Notes under the pieces: generated by a model
The model's database searches: none
What the model saw: the letters and a program-made list of their open reading frames with translations, nothing else
Told to the model about the DNA's origin: nothing
Shown here: piece after piece, positions 1 to 10,200 of the stretch
Layout of the letters: the number at the start of each line of letters is the position of its first letter
How positions within the stretch are numbered: position 1 is the first letter of the stretch
Source: Linanthus parryae
Taxonomy: Eukaryota > Streptophyta > Magnoliopsida > Ericales > Polemoniaceae
Reading direction: 5' to 3'
Length of the DNA stretch: 64,000 bases
Assembly: GCA_023055425.1 (NCBI GenBank)
Contig: JALGPY010000001.1
Coordinates: 136,425,368-136,489,367, forward strand
Translations under genes and position numbers: made by a program

Positions 1-253
1 ATGGGCCCTAGTCACATGTTTTTTTGTAATTTGGATGGACCTAGACAAAAAAAATCAATCCAAATTTTAATGAGGGTTGAAATTGTGAATAAATGTTGAA
101 CGACGGGCTAAGGCGAGTTGTCTGATTTGGATAATAACCACATAAAAATAACATATTTGGAGAGAATTTAACAAGACGCTTATTAAACTTATTCCTAAGG
201 TGAAGCAGCCGCGACCCGTGGCGGATTATCAATCAGCATGTGTACGGTAATTT
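1..253. repeat. End of a third copy of the 1.8-kb dispersed block
   Basis: Positions 1-253 match 57404-57655 nearly base for base, and more weakly 32160-32340. The block continues off the left edge, so only its last quarter is visible. From about 168 the block reads as a fragment of LINE reverse transcriptase (a frame containing TLIKLIPKVK). The copy at 57.6 kb carries the same LINE start but stops near 57655, while here the LINE continues to about 1110. Block and LINE fragment were therefore duplicated together. This is read by eye from the sequence. Confidence 0.8.
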
Positions 254-1110
254 TATAAAATTATTGCAAAAGTTATAGCCTATAGATTGAAGGTATATTT
301 GGATGATTTAATCTCTCTGTTTTGAAGTGATTTTGTACCGGAAAGGTTGATCTCGGATAACGTGATTGTGGCTAACGAATTGATCCATACGATGCGCACT
401 TGGATGAAAGGGAAAACGGGTTTCATGTCTCTCAAGACTGATGTGAGCGAAGTCTATGATAGAGTGGAGTGATGTTACCTTCGTGCTATTTTACTGAATT
501 CAGATTGGGCGCGTGGTTTGTGGACTTATCATGGGTTGTGTATCATCGGTAAAGTTGTCTTTTGTGCATAACGAATAGCTTGTAGGAGAAGTTATTCCAC
601 AAAGAGGATTGCGCCAAGGGTGTCAACTCTCACCATATTTGTTTTTGCTACACACGGAGGGTTTCTCTCACTATCTCATGGATGCAAGTTTGCGATGATA
701 GATTTATCCAATCAGAGCTTCTCAAATGAGGACCGCCAGTGACACACATTCTTTTTGCAGATGATAGCAATATTTTACGAAAGCTGCAGTCTCTGAGGTG
801 AATGCACTTCGCCGAATATTACTGGATTACGAGAAGCACCAGGGCATATTATTAGTTTACAGAAGTCGTCATCCATGTTCTCGAAAAATGTGGCGATGGA
901 TTTACAGGATCAGTTTACAGATATGTTAAAGTGAAGCGGGTCGACACTTTTAACAAATATATGGGTTTACCGACAAAGGTTGGACGAGCCAAAACAACGG
1001 ATTTTACAGGTATCCTAGAGCGGATTAGCGCAAGGACGCATGGGTGGAATGAAAAATCATATCGACATGGCTTCTCAACGTATGCATGAGTGAACACATC
1101 GAAGTCACTT
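168..1110 (+). pseudogene. Degenerate LINE reverse-transcriptase fragment
   Basis: With frame changes and stops, the plus strand reads as a plant L1-type LINE ORF2. It runs from LIPKVK and YKIIAKVIAYRLK through SDNVIVANELIH, KTDVSEVYDRVEW (the first catalytic-Asp block, with S-E-V in place of S-K-A) and PQRGLRQGCQLSPYLFLL, to a corrupted FADD region near 750. Endonuclease, RNase H and poly(A) tail are absent. It is a dead, 5'-truncated piece. It lies head to head with a separate minus-strand LINE ORF1 relic at 1140-2263, so the two need not come from one insertion. Confidence 0.75.
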
Positions 1111-1139
1111 GGATTAAGTTCAGAGTCCGCGTAAATTAA

Positions 1140-2263
1140 GATGTCGTCTTCATCATCCTGAAACGATGGATGGGCTGGAACTTGGTGACGGGATGGATTT
1201 TAGTTGGGCGCCACCATAATATGGGGCGGAGATGGGGGCTGCGATGGAAGTGAATGTGGGTGCCTCCATTGATGGCCATAGAAACTGACGTCCGTTTGAG
1301 CCAAGATAGAAGAATCAATTGCGGCTGCAAGTTTTTGGATCTTCTGACCAATTCTTATACGAGATAAGGGAGGGTAGTATGAGCATTGTCCCATGACGTG
1401 GCCGATGCAGCCACAAGCACGACGTAAGTGATAGACTTTTTTTTGGAATATCTGTAATCCAAATCCTTGCTCGTAAGCATCTGGGCAGAAGAAACCTGCA
1501 ACCAAGGGCTCATTAGGATCAACCCAAACTTGAATGCTTAAATAACCATGAACGCGAGATGAGGCGGAAGTGTAGTCTGCACGGGCCACTTGACCCAACA
1601 GTAAGCCAAACATGCTCCCTCCAGTGTTAAACATCGTAGTGGCGTATTGTAGAATCTAAATCAAACTGCAATATGGGGTATGTGAACATCTTCCAGGGGA
1701 AGATGTGGGTTCCAGTTATCAACAAGGATGAAAGCCCCTGGAGAGAATAAGGTCCGCCGTGAAGAATAGCAAGGAGTTTATTGAAATTGGAGAAGTGAAG
1801 GACGTAGAGGTTGCGGTAGTTAGAAACCGGTTGAATCTCCGATTAAGCTCTCCATATCTGTTTGAGGAGATTTCATAGTACCGTGTGTGAAAAAGAACTC
1901 CGGTCTTTAACATGGACGAGAAGGCACTAGTGTGGGGTCGTGGTGTAGCAGTTGGCGACATTATTTGGTAGTGTCTCATGGAAACTATGGCGGTATTGGT
2001 CCTCCAGAAGGCCCGACGGACGGTGAAGTCTGTTTGTGTGGAAGGCATGGTTAGGTGGCCGAGGAGCATGAGGTTGGCGATGGCGGTTTTGAAAGGAAGG
2101 AAGGTGGTAGTTTGCTGGAAGTTTTAGATTTGTGAGGTGTCCTTGGTGGTTCTGTGGCGGTTTTTGTTGTTGTTGCCTCTGAAGATTTTCCGGTGGTGCT
2201 TGTGGACATGGTGGCGGTCCTCCTCGGCGGTAGAGGTGGCGATTCATGGGGGTTTTCTGGCTT
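1140..2263 (-). pseudogene. Degenerate LINE ORF1 (nucleic-acid-binding protein) relic
   Basis: The clearest part is 1200-1634. It reads VWVDPNEPLVAGFF followed by a zinc-knuckle-like CGCIGHVMGQC, the usual end of the DUF4283 plus CCHC region in plant LINE ORF1 proteins. The first Cys of the knuckle is lost. Upstream on the minus strand, 1719-2250 keeps pieces of the N-terminal domain in shifted frames. The young Copia element inserted at its 5' side (target site ATGTG), so the original 5' flank may continue after 7354. Function is lost through several frameshifts. Confidence 0.6.
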
Positions 2264-2268
2264 ATGTG

Positions 2269-2618
2269 TGAAAACTTGTAGAGATTTAGGGTTTGTTCAC
2301 CATAGATGCAGAGAGAAGAGGAATGAGAGAACGAAGGGACAATTAGGGTTAAGTCGCCTTAATTTCCATTGCAGAGAAACGATGACTAAATACAAGATAT
2401 CCAACGGTCTCATTGTGAGCCGTTGGATCAAATCTAATCAGATCACTATTTTGGTAAATACTACTAATGCCCAAATATTAGAAGAGCTATTACAAAAGCA
2501 TCTATGGTAAATTGTAAAAGGGCACACCAGTTCTGTAAACGTCACAAAGGCCCCTCTGCCGTCCACTTCCGTTAGCTTTGTTCCGTTTGAGTCCTTCTTC
2601 TGTTACTCTCCGTTAATA
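2269..2618 (-). repeat. 3' LTR of the Copia element
   Basis: 350 bp that start TGAAAACTTG and end CCGTTAATA on the plus strand. On the element's own strand the termini are TA...CA rather than the usual TG...CA. Both copies share this, so it belongs to the element and is not local damage. Three substitutions separate it from the LTR at 7000-7349. Confidence 0.95.
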
Positions 2619-2635
2619 GCCCCCGTCAAACTGAT
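2619..2635 (-). other. Polypurine tract region
   Basis: Directly inside the 3' LTR the minus strand reads a short purine-rich run with five G, GACGGGGGCT, up to the LTR edge. Its position is that of the plus-strand primer of LTR retrotransposons. The tract is short and interrupted by pyrimidines. Confidence 0.6.
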
Positions 2636-3663
2636 GGTGGTGGATGAAACGCCATGAGTTTGTCTTTAAGTTCTTGAAACCGAGGTGTTGGTAACCCTTT
2701 GGTAAATATATCAGCTAGTTGATGGGAGCTGCCAACAAAAGACACAATAAGTTCACGTCTTAAAGCTTTCTCTCTGACAAAATGATAGTCAATTTCGATA
2801 TGCTTCGTACGAGCGTGCATTATCGGATTGGCTGTCATTTTGACAGCAGAGGCATTATCGCACCATAAAATAGGTGGAGTTAAAATTGGAATATGAAGAT
2901 CACGAAATAAAAGTTTGAGCCAATATAATTCTGCTGCAGTAACGGCTAAGGCTCTATACTCAGCTTCGGTTGAGGAACGGGCCACGGTGGGCTGTTTCTT
3001 TGCGGCCCAATGTATTGGGTTGGGCCCAAGAAACAAAACAAAACCACTGGTGCTTCTGCGATGAGTTGGGTTACCAGCCCAATCTGCATCAGCAAAAGCT
3101 TGTATTGGGCCTGGTTGAGAGTTAGGCCCAGCAGAATAAAAGAGACCATGTCCAGAAGTGCCTTTAATATATCGTAAAATTCGTTTGGCACCAATCAAAT
3201 GCACATTTGTGGGATTGTGCATAAATTGACACAAATGATTTATAGCAAAAGAGATGTCAGGTCTTGTAAAAACTAAGTATTGCAGAGAACCCAGAAGTTG
3301 TCTGTAAATAGATGGATCATCAAGAGGTTCACCATCATGTGCATGAAATTTCCCAGAAGAGGGGAGTGGATTTGGACAAGGTTTAGTGTGAAGCATGTTA
3401 AACCTTTGCAACAAGTCATGCACATATTTAGATTGATGTATAAAAATGCCAGCAGCAGTTCTCTGAATCTCTAAACCCAGAAAATAATGAAGTGAGCCCA
3501 AGTTTTTCATATCAAATTCAGAGTGAAGACACTGCACCAAGTGGGGTATGTAAGAGGTATCATTGCCAGTGAGAACAATGTCATCTACATAAAGTAGAAG
3601 TAATGCCAGTATTGGTATGTCTAATGAAAAGAGAAGAATCTGCATGTGATTGAGTGATGCCAA
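2626..3663 (-). CDS. Copia pol, RT C-terminal part and RNase H
   Basis: About 345 codons. The RT catalytic box YVDD comes first, followed by the connection domain (SLQYLVFTRPDISFAI) and Copia RNase H (FADADWAG, SSTEAEYRAL, LWCDNASAV, ADIFTKGLP). It is the downstream half of the polyprotein encoded at 3715-6972. Between them a short deletion plus frame change removes part of RT just before the conserved KQAPR box, and a second shift lies just before YVDD. The KQAPR stretch is readable only in a third frame (about 3620-3715). No ATG is expected, because this is the interior of a polyprotein. Confidence 0.9.
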   Translation of the reverse strand: MASLNHMQILLFSLDIPILALLLLYVDDIVLTGNDTSYIPHLVQCLHSEFDMKNLGSLHYFLGLEIQRTAAGIFIHQSKYVHDLLQRFNMLHTKPCPNPLPSSGKFHAHDGEPLDDPSIYRQLLGSLQYLVFTRPDISFAINHLCQFMHNPTNVHLIGAKRILRYIKGTSGHGLFYSAGPNSQPGPIQAFADADWAGNPTHRRSTSGFVLFLGPNPIHWAAKKQPTVARSSTEAEYRALAVTAAELYWLKLLFRDLHIPILTPPILWCDNASAVKMTANPIMHARTKHIEIDYHFVREKALRRELIVSFVGSSHQLADIFTKGLPTPRFQELKDKLMAFHPPPSV

Positions 3664-3714
3664 GAGATAAAATGTATGATGTAAATTTGGAAAACCATGT
3701 TCTTGGAGCCTGTT

Positions 3715-6700
3715 TTAAACCATATTACAAACAAAATCAGGTTTAGTTTGGTCAACAAAACCTTGTGGTTGCTGCATAAAAACAGTTTCTTGAAGATGGC
3801 CATGAAGGAAGGCATTTTTAACATCTAATTGATGAAGAGGCCAATTATAAGTGGCTGCAAGAGCTAATACAGTTCTAAAAGTAGCATGTTTAATGACAGG
3901 ACTAAATGTTTCATCAAAGTCCACACCAGGGGTTTGATGGAACCCTTTTGCAACAAGTCTAGCTTTATATCTAGAGACACTACCATCAGTGTTGAATTTT
4001 GTTTTGAAAACCCACTTGTTACCAACCACATTTGCATGTGGTGGTTTAGGGACAAGACTCCAAGTGTATTGTTGTTTGAGGCTAAGATACTCATCAGTCA
4101 TGGCTTGCTGCCACTGTGAGTGTTTCTTAGCCTCAGTGAAACTTGTAGGATCAGGTGCAGAAATATGATGTGCAGATAAATGTGCAAAATGATAGCCAAA
4201 ACCAGGAAATGACTTCTCTTTGGCAGAGAAGGAAGGATCAGAAATACCAGGGTTACCATTAATGGTGGCAAGGTCTAGAATCTTCTTTTTAGAGATTCCA
4301 GATTTGCTTCTTGTTCTCATGGGATGCTCAGAGTGAGATGGTTGAACCAAAGTCTGTGCTGGTGCCATGTCTATTAATGGTGAAGAAGGCAGTATCTGGT
4401 CTTGTGTAGTTATCTGTTCTTGTTGTGTGTCATCATCACCACAAGACTGCACTAGACCTGGACTAGGAGCAGCTGCATCAGACACTTGAGTACCATGGAG
4501 TGGTAATTCATCATTTCCAGGGACAGGTGCAGGGGGAATGAACCCAGGAGCAGTAGCATTAATAATGTCTGGAGAGACATTAATGGTGTCTGAGGATGAA
4601 ACAGGAGGAGCTGCATTAATATCAGTCAAAGTGTCAGAATAGGGAAATAAATGTTCAATAAATATAACATCCCTGCTAATATAAAATTTTTGTGATGATT
4701 TATGATAACAAATATATCCTTTGTAATTATCTGCATAGCCAAGAAATATGCATTTTAAAGTTCTAGCATCTAATTTAGATTTAGTGTAAGGTCTTAAATT
4801 AGGAAAACAGGCACAACCAAAGACTTTAAGAGTATCATAATTTGGTTTAGTTTTAAACAAAAGTTCAAAAGGAGATTTATCATGAGTATTTGCACTAGGC
4901 ATTCTATTTATAAGATAAATAGAAGTAGCAATTGCATGATACCAAAAGCAGTGAGGTAAACCAGCATGTTGAAGAAGAGTAATTGCAGTTTCTAAAATGT
5001 GTCTATGCTTTCTTTCTGAAACACCATTTTGTTGAGGTGTATGAGGACAAGATTTCTGATGTGTGATGCCATGATCTTGTAAGAAATGTTGAAATACAAA
5101 AGACATATATTCACCTCCTCCATCTGATCTTAATATCTTAATTTTGTGTCCAAGTAGATTTTCAACATGCAACTTAAACTTAGGAAAAACAGAAGTAACT
5201 TCAGATTTATGAAATAAAGGAAAGAGCCATGTATATCTAGTGTGATCATCAATGAAGAGAACATAAAACCTATAACCATGAATGGATTTAACAGAAGAGG
5301 GACCCCAAACATCAGAGTGTAAGAGATGCAAAGGTGTGTGTGTGACAGTGTTAGAGGTATGATATGGTAACCTGGTAATTTTGCCTTTCAGACAAGATTC
5401 ACAAACTTTAGAGTCAGAAGATAACTTATAAGAAGAACCAAATATTTTAAACAAAACACTGTTTGCTGGATGTCGCAGTCTATCATGCAACAAAGGCACA
5501 TTAATTGTGCTACCCAAACAAGCCTTGGGTGTAGGTGAAGAACCAGAAAAAGGTGAAGCATATATAGGGTAAAGTCCATGTTCACTCAAGCCTTGATAGA
5601 GAATTTTGCCAGTTTCCAGGTCCTGAATAGAGAAAGAGTTGGCATTAAAAGTAAAACAACAATTGTGTTGATGACATAATTGATAGACAGATAACAGGTT
5701 TGTAGCAAGATTAGGAACATGGAGTGTATTTGGTAAAGTGAAAGAATGAGATTTAGTGTTAAGCGTGGCTGTACCAGTGTGTGTAATAGAGGAGGTTTGA
5801 CCATTACCCATGGTCACAGAATCAGAACCTGAATATGTATCAGCCAGAGACAAGTTTCTTAAATCTGCAGTCATATGATTGGTTGCTCCTGAATTAGATA
5901 GCCAGTAATCAGGAGTAGATGAGCCAGAAGTTGCAGCATTATAAGCTGTTAATTGTTCAGGTGGTGGTTTCCCTTGGTAAGAGTAATCCATTCGATGCCA
6001 GCAATCAACAGCAGTGTGGTAGTCTCGGCCACAAATTTGACAATTAACAGGTGTAGATCCAGACTTAGAAAGGTGACCACCACTAGACTGACCACGGTTA
6101 TGGTTCCCCCTATAATTACCTCGACCTCTAGGGTTTGAGGAGTCAAATCGACCACTAGGGTTTTGACCAGAAAATGAACCGTTACGACCATAGCCGCCGC
6201 CTGAACGGCCGTAGCCCCCACGACCGGTGGTTGGACCAGGTCCAAGCACACCACGGCCACGGCCTCGACCCCGATGACCAGAAAACCCATTAGAAGAAAG
6301 AAAGGCCGTAGGCGCAGAAAGGTCAGAAGCTTGAGACTCATGCATCTGTTCTTCAGATTTAAGCAAAACATGTAGTTCTTCGAAACTAATAGGGCCAGAA
6401 CGATTGTTGCGAATAGTTGTTCGAAAAGAATTATACTCAGGGGGGAGACCATTTAGCACATATAAAAGCATATCTTCTTCATCAATACTGACCATAGAGA
6501 CAGCAAGTTTATCACGAATAGCTTTAAGCTTTTGCATGTATAGATCCACAGAATCAGGACGTTTCTTCAAGGTTTGCAACTCAGATTTCAATTGCAAGAT
6601 ATGAGAGCGAGAGAGAGATGCATACCTCCCTTCAAGAGCAAGCCAGGCGTCGTAGGAAGAGATCTTACCAATCACATGTGTGAGAGATTCAGGAGTAAGG

Positions 6701-6972
6701 GTGGCGTTGATGAGAGTTTGCAGAGCTTGATCTTGAGAATACCAGTCGCGATACGCCGGATTAGGAAGGAGTCTGTCTGGATTCGCCGGATCTGGAATGG
6801 TAGATGGCGGTGGAGGCATAGAACCATCAATAAACCCATAGAGATTCTGGGTTCGAAAAATGGAAGATAGCTGATGTCGCCAGAGGACATAGTTGGAGTT
6901 GTCAAGCTTGAAGGGCATAAGATTGTGGATATTTGAGAGGAGGTAGAGGGGATTTGGAGAAGATTGAGTCAT
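3715..6972 (-). CDS. Copia gag-pol polyprotein, broken in RT
   Basis: 1085 codons from an ATG in good context (ACCATGA) 28 bases inside the 5' LTR. In order: Copia gag (residues ~1-250), an RG-rich stretch (~250-300), CCHC zinc knuckle CQICGRDYHTAVDC (~310), protease (~356), integrase with its HHCC-type region, DDE core (first Asp in HSDVWG, ~551) and CPHTPQQNGVSERK, and then RT up to QQPQGFVDQTKPDFV. The protease motif reads SNSGA, so Asn stands where the catalytic Asp of D-S-G/D-T-G is expected. The frame ends at a TAA where RT should continue, and RT resumes at 3663. Integrase catalytic residues look intact. The protein is unlikely to support transposition alone. Confidence 0.92.
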   Translation of the reverse strand: MTQSSPNPLYLLSNIHNLMPFKLDNSNYVLWRHQLSSIFRTQNLYGFIDGSMPPPPSTIPDPANPDRLLPNPAYRDWYSQDQALQTLINATLTPESLTHVIGKISSYDAWLALEGRYASLSRSHILQLKSELQTLKKRPDSVDLYMQKLKAIRDKLAVSMVSIDEEDMLLYVLNGLPPEYNSFRTTIRNNRSGPISFEELHVLLKSEEQMHESQASDLSAPTAFLSSNGFSGHRGRGRGRGVLGPGPTTGRGGYGRSGGGYGRNGSFSGQNPSGRFDSSNPRGRGNYRGNHNRGQSSGGHLSKSGSTPVNCQICGRDYHTAVDCWHRMDYSYQGKPPPEQLTAYNAATSGSSTPDYWLSNSGATNHMTADLRNLSLADTYSGSDSVTMGNGQTSSITHTGTATLNTKSHSFTLPNTLHVPNLATNLLSVYQLCHQHNCCFTFNANSFSIQDLETGKILYQGLSEHGLYPIYASPFSGSSPTPKACLGSTINVPLLHDRLRHPANSVLFKIFGSSYKLSSDSKVCESCLKGKITRLPYHTSNTVTHTPLHLLHSDVWGPSSVKSIHGYRFYVLFIDDHTRYTWLFPLFHKSEVTSVFPKFKLHVENLLGHKIKILRSDGGGEYMSFVFQHFLQDHGITHQKSCPHTPQQNGVSERKHRHILETAITLLQHAGLPHCFWYHAIATSIYLINRMPSANTHDKSPFELLFKTKPNYDTLKVFGCACFPNLRPYTKSKLDARTLKCIFLGYADNYKGYICYHKSSQKFYISRDVIFIEHLFPYSDTLTDINAAPPVSSSDTINVSPDIINATAPGFIPPAPVPGNDELPLHGTQVSDAAAPSPGLVQSCGDDDTQQEQITTQDQILPSSPLIDMAPAQTLVQPSHSEHPMRTRSKSGISKKKILDLATINGNPGISDPSFSAKEKSFPGFGYHFAHLSAHHISAPDPTSFTEAKKHSQWQQAMTDEYLSLKQQYTWSLVPKPPHANVVGNKWVFKTKFNTDGSVSRYKARLVAKGFHQTPGVDFDETFSPVIKHATFRTVLALAATYNWPLHQLDVKNAFLHGHLQETVFMQQPQGFVDQTKPDFVCNMV

Positions 6973-6986
6973 GGTGGCCTACGTGA

Positions 6987-6999
6987 GGCTCTGATACCA
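6987..6999 (-). other. Primer-binding site (initiator tRNA-Met type)
   Basis: On the minus strand the bases directly after the 5' LTR read TGGTATCAGAGCC, the standard Copia primer-binding site complementary to the 3' end of initiator methionine tRNA. It abuts the LTR with no gap. Confidence 0.93.
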
Positions 7000-7349
7000 T
7001 GAAAACTTGCAGAGATTTAGGGTTTGTTCACCATAGATGCAGAGAGAAGAGGAATGAGAGAACGAAGGGACAATTAGGGTTAAGTCGCCTTAATTTCCAT
7101 TGAAGAGAAACGATGACTAAATACAAGATATCCAACGGTCTCATTGTGAGCCGTTGGATCAAATCTAATCAGATCACTATTTTGGTAAATACTACTAATG
7201 CCCAAATATTAGAAGAGCTATTACAAAAGCATCTATGGTAAATTGTAAAAGGGCACACCAGTTCTGTAAACGTCACAAAGGCCCCTCTGCCGTCCACTTC
7301 CGTTAGCTTTGTTCCGTTTGAGTCCTTCTTTTGTTACTCTCCGTTAATA
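7000..7349 (-). repeat. 5' LTR of the Copia element
   Basis: 350 bp, with three substitutions relative to the left LTR by eye. Followed by the target duplication ATGTG at 7350-7354. Confidence 0.95.
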
Positions 7350-7354
7350 ATGTG

Positions 7355-8986
7355 ATGGAATGGTTGTGGTTGTGAGAACACAAACTAAGATGGTTCTTCC
7401 ATTTTAGACTACCCACAACCGCGGGCGTGGTCTCACCCAAGCCCGTGATTAGTTCCTCCAACAAGGAAGGGGCGGTGGCGATTGGAAGCTAATCAGAGGT
7501 CGAACGGGCATGGTGGCTGTCGGGGAGAAGACCAGGGGTGGGGAAGCCCCATACTGCTATCATTGTGTATATGTATATAAATATCTATATATAAATACAT
7601 ATTGCTCTTTTAGGTATATAATATTATTGAAGGGGTGGGGAAGCCCCAGACTGTTGCAAGATCGGTGGCAATTTCGTAAATATTAGAAACTTTGTGGGTG
7701 GGACAGGCAGGTGAGGGGGGAGGCAACGGCTGCAGAGTCTTAATGGCGGAGAGGGTTAGTGTAATCAATTGGGTCTATGAGGGTACGGTTAAGGATTCGA
7801 AGGGACAAAAGAGGAAAAGGGTGATGAACAATAGGGTGATGATTTAGTGATCAGATTTGGAGTTGAAGAGATGCGGGAAAAATGGTGTAGCTGCAAAGCT
7901 ATTGGGTATTGAGGGCGGCTTTGAGATTGGCGAGGAGATTTTCATGAGAAAGCGAAATTGCAGATTGATTTTCTCTGCAGTGGGTGGTCTTGGAGAAAGA
8001 GAAAGTAGGAGGGATGGGTGCAATTAATGCGGTTGAAGAGTGGTAGAAACGAGAGGAAGGGGTTGTGTTTTTTTGCGGTGAGATGCCGGTGACAAAGAGC
8101 ACACCGAGGATCTTGAAGAAGGGGATGAACACTGCTTCGGGCAGAAAAAAAGTTTGATTACGCTGTTTTTCCTTAGTTGAAACTAACATCCTTGAGTGGG
8201 ATATTTAATTTGATTGTTGCAGTAAAAAAGGGATTTGATGATGTTATGTGAGGACATGAATGAGATTAAATTATTTTTTCAGCTGCAGATCCGGTGAATC
8301 ATCTGAAGTAACCTACAAAACCTCAAGATCAGTTCCCGAATACCAATCCGTTCATCTCTTTAGCCCCCTTTTTATTTTGGTACGTTCATTTTCTTTCCTC
8401 ACTTTCCTCTTTTGGCATGTTTGATGATGGACAATGACAAATTTTCCCTCACAATTAATACCCCACCTTTCACGTCAATATACCCAACCCAACCATTTTT
8501 TTCTCTTAAAAAACCCTACCCATTATCTTATCTCCTCCCTACCCATTAGAGAGGATAGAGAGAGAGAGAAAGATGCAGGCGGAGGAGAAAGAGATAGAGA
8601 GGAAGAAGAAGGGGATGAAGAGAAGGGGAAAGAGTCGCAAATCAAGGGGTTGTCGATTTCTTCACAACCCTCACCACTGAATGGGTCGATTTCACCCAAA
8701 TAGGACCACGAAGAACCCCTGACGAAGCCTGAGCAGTTTCTGGCTCTCCGCCGAGGTCTAGCGGTTCAGTGACCGGCCTATTTTTATCATCAAATTTTAT
8801 GGCAAAAAGAAGAAATTGGTGTAATCTACACTAAAACTTTAATTAGTGTTTCGGGCATGTTTTTACTCTACTTTTATATAATTGGTGTCATATTTTACAA
8901 ATGATTAGTGTTAAAAATTATTTTTGACGACTAATATTATTAATCTTAGTGATAGAAAATAATATATAAGAAAAAATGATATTCAT
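7355..8986. other. Gene-poor flank, no supported gene
   Basis: Continuation of the sequence interrupted by the Copia insertion. A short GC-richer stretch (7400-7560) precedes AT-rich DNA, with two nearby copies of a GGGGTGGGGAAGCCCCA-like string (about 7537 and 7631). Open frames at 7899-8189 (minus) and 8434-8703 (plus) are short and compositionally simple, and I recognise no family in them. The plus strand has a GA-rich run at 8550-8635. Confidence 0.5.
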
Positions 8987-9385
8987 GAAGCTTATCGCAA
9001 GGACGTTGAGCGGGCATTTGGAGTTCTCCAAGCTCGATTTGCAATTGTTAGATGAGGCACTCGATTTTGGAAGATAAATGACATTCACGAGATCATGTTA
9101 GCATGCATTATCATGCATAATATTATATTCGAAGAGGAACGTAGCGAGTATCTCAACACTACACTTTTGATGCTTCTCACATTTCCACAAATCTTGATTA
9201 TGACAGTTTGCCATATGTAGGAACGTAGTGACATCCCTTGATAAGGTTGCAAGGGATATCACTAATCCAACATTTATCTAATTTCTAGGTCGCCATCGAG
9301 ACTTGATAAATAAGGAGCTTATAACAAACCAAGTAGAAGACTTATCGCACACTTATGGGATAGTAATGGTCAAATAGATTAGACT
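8987..9385 (+). pseudogene. PIF/Harbinger-type transposase, C-terminal relic
   Basis: Plus-strand frames read EAYRKDVERAFGVLQARF, then after a stop NDIHEIMLACIIMHNIIFEEE, then (shifted) FDASHISTNLDYDSLPYV, and finally GRHRDLINKELITNQVEDL. This is the end of the plant transposon protein family PF04827, the PIF/Harbinger DDE nuclease. The RAFGVLQARF and HNI/MI-E-E blocks flank the final acidic residue of the catalytic triad. The N-terminal half and the companion Myb-like gene are missing, and at least two stops and one frameshift are present. Confidence 0.85.
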
Positions 9386-9937
9386 GGTCTCGATTTTTTA
9401 AGTGTTATTCAATCATTTTGCAATTTCGTGTAATATTGTCTCGGCAATGATTTTTTTTTGATAGTTATGAAATTCATGATTTGGTGATAAATTTGATGAG
9501 GAAGTCCAAAAATACCATTCTCTAAATTTGAAGAAATTGTAAAATAACTATCTAATGTGAAAATTGATGAAAATTGTGGGAAACCAAAAATAATAAATGA
9601 TGTTTTTAAGGGTTAATTGTGGAAGACCAAACTATTTTTTTCCACCACATATAAAAATTGATTTAAAATTTAATATCAACTGTGAAAGATGCTTTGATTT
9701 AGTCATTACATAGGTTAAGAGAATAAACGTGTCCTCAAAAGTCAAAACAATTATAGTGACGGAATCTCGCCCAAAGACTAGTGGTATCACAATTAATATG
9801 TGCAAGTACCTTACAATTTGACTTGACATAAAATGTGAAAGTGCCGTTTTTCAAACGAAGAAGGGGTAAAAGCGTCTTTGCATCAAACTTGAAGGACGCA
9901 CCCTAAGCTGGACAAAGAAACAAGGGCCTGGGAAAGG
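9386..9937. other. Intergenic, nothing recognised
   Basis: AT-rich DNA without a supported reading frame. Short phrases such as TTGTGGAAGACCAAACTATTT recur with small changes (about 9619 and 9680), which suggests an old repeat. Confidence 0.5.
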
Positions 9938-10200
9938 AGACAAAGAAATTAAGTACACCAAGCACGTGTTTGCGTCACGTTTGTCTACCCTCATATGCAG
10001 AGGCGGGCCTATGTAGGGGCAAAGGGGGACAAAGAAATTAAGTACACCAAGCACGTGTTTGCGTCACGTTTGTCTACCCTCATGTGCTGGGGCGGGCCTA
10101 TGTAGGGGGACAAAGAAATTAAGTACACCAAGCACGTGTTTGCGTCACGTTTGTCTACCCTCATGTGCAGGGGCGGGCCTATGTAGGGGCAAAGGGGGCA
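9938..10200. repeat. Tandem repeat, three units of 81-89 bp
   Basis: Units begin at about 9938, 10027 and 10108, each opening GACAAAGAAATTAAGTACACC and closing GGCGGGCCTATGTAGGGG. Units 1 and 3 carry an extra GCAAAGGG tail. Unit 2 stops short of it, and that explains the 89 versus 81 bp period. Every unit end contains the 5' terminus of the hAT-type element at 10168-10564, so amplification involved the element junction. Confidence 0.9.

Larger units (their letters stand above)
2269..7349 (-). mobile_element. Young Copia LTR retrotransposon, Ale/Retrofit-like
   Basis: A complete 5081-bp element. It has two 350-bp LTRs, a primer-binding site next to the right LTR, a purine-rich tract next to the left LTR, and a 5-bp target duplication ATGTG at 2264-2268 and 7350-7354. 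The LTRs differ at 3 of 350 positions by eye, so insertion was recent on an evolutionary scale. The order gag, protease, integrase, RT, RNase H on the minus strand is that of Copia. The gag start resembles the Ale/Retrofit lineage, which is a tentative lineage call. Despite its youth the pol frame is broken and the protease Asp is changed (see the coding entries), so it probably moved using proteins made by another copy. Confidence 0.95.

Noticed and set aside
1927..2247. Pro/His-rich 106-codon minus frame
   Set aside because: A shifted frame of the decayed LINE ORF1; composition reflects frame displacement, not a new protein.
5949..6452. 167-codon minus frame rich in Val/Leu
   Set aside because: A shifted frame of the RG-rich gag region; the gag frame itself is clearly the coding one.
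8434..8703. 89-codon plus frame with an acidic/basic run
   Set aside because: The run is a GA-rich low-complexity tract; no homology pattern, no splice borders.
9938..10200. CRISPR-like direct repeats
   Set aside because: Three contiguous 81-89 bp units with no spacers in eukaryotic DNA; an ordinary tandem repeat.
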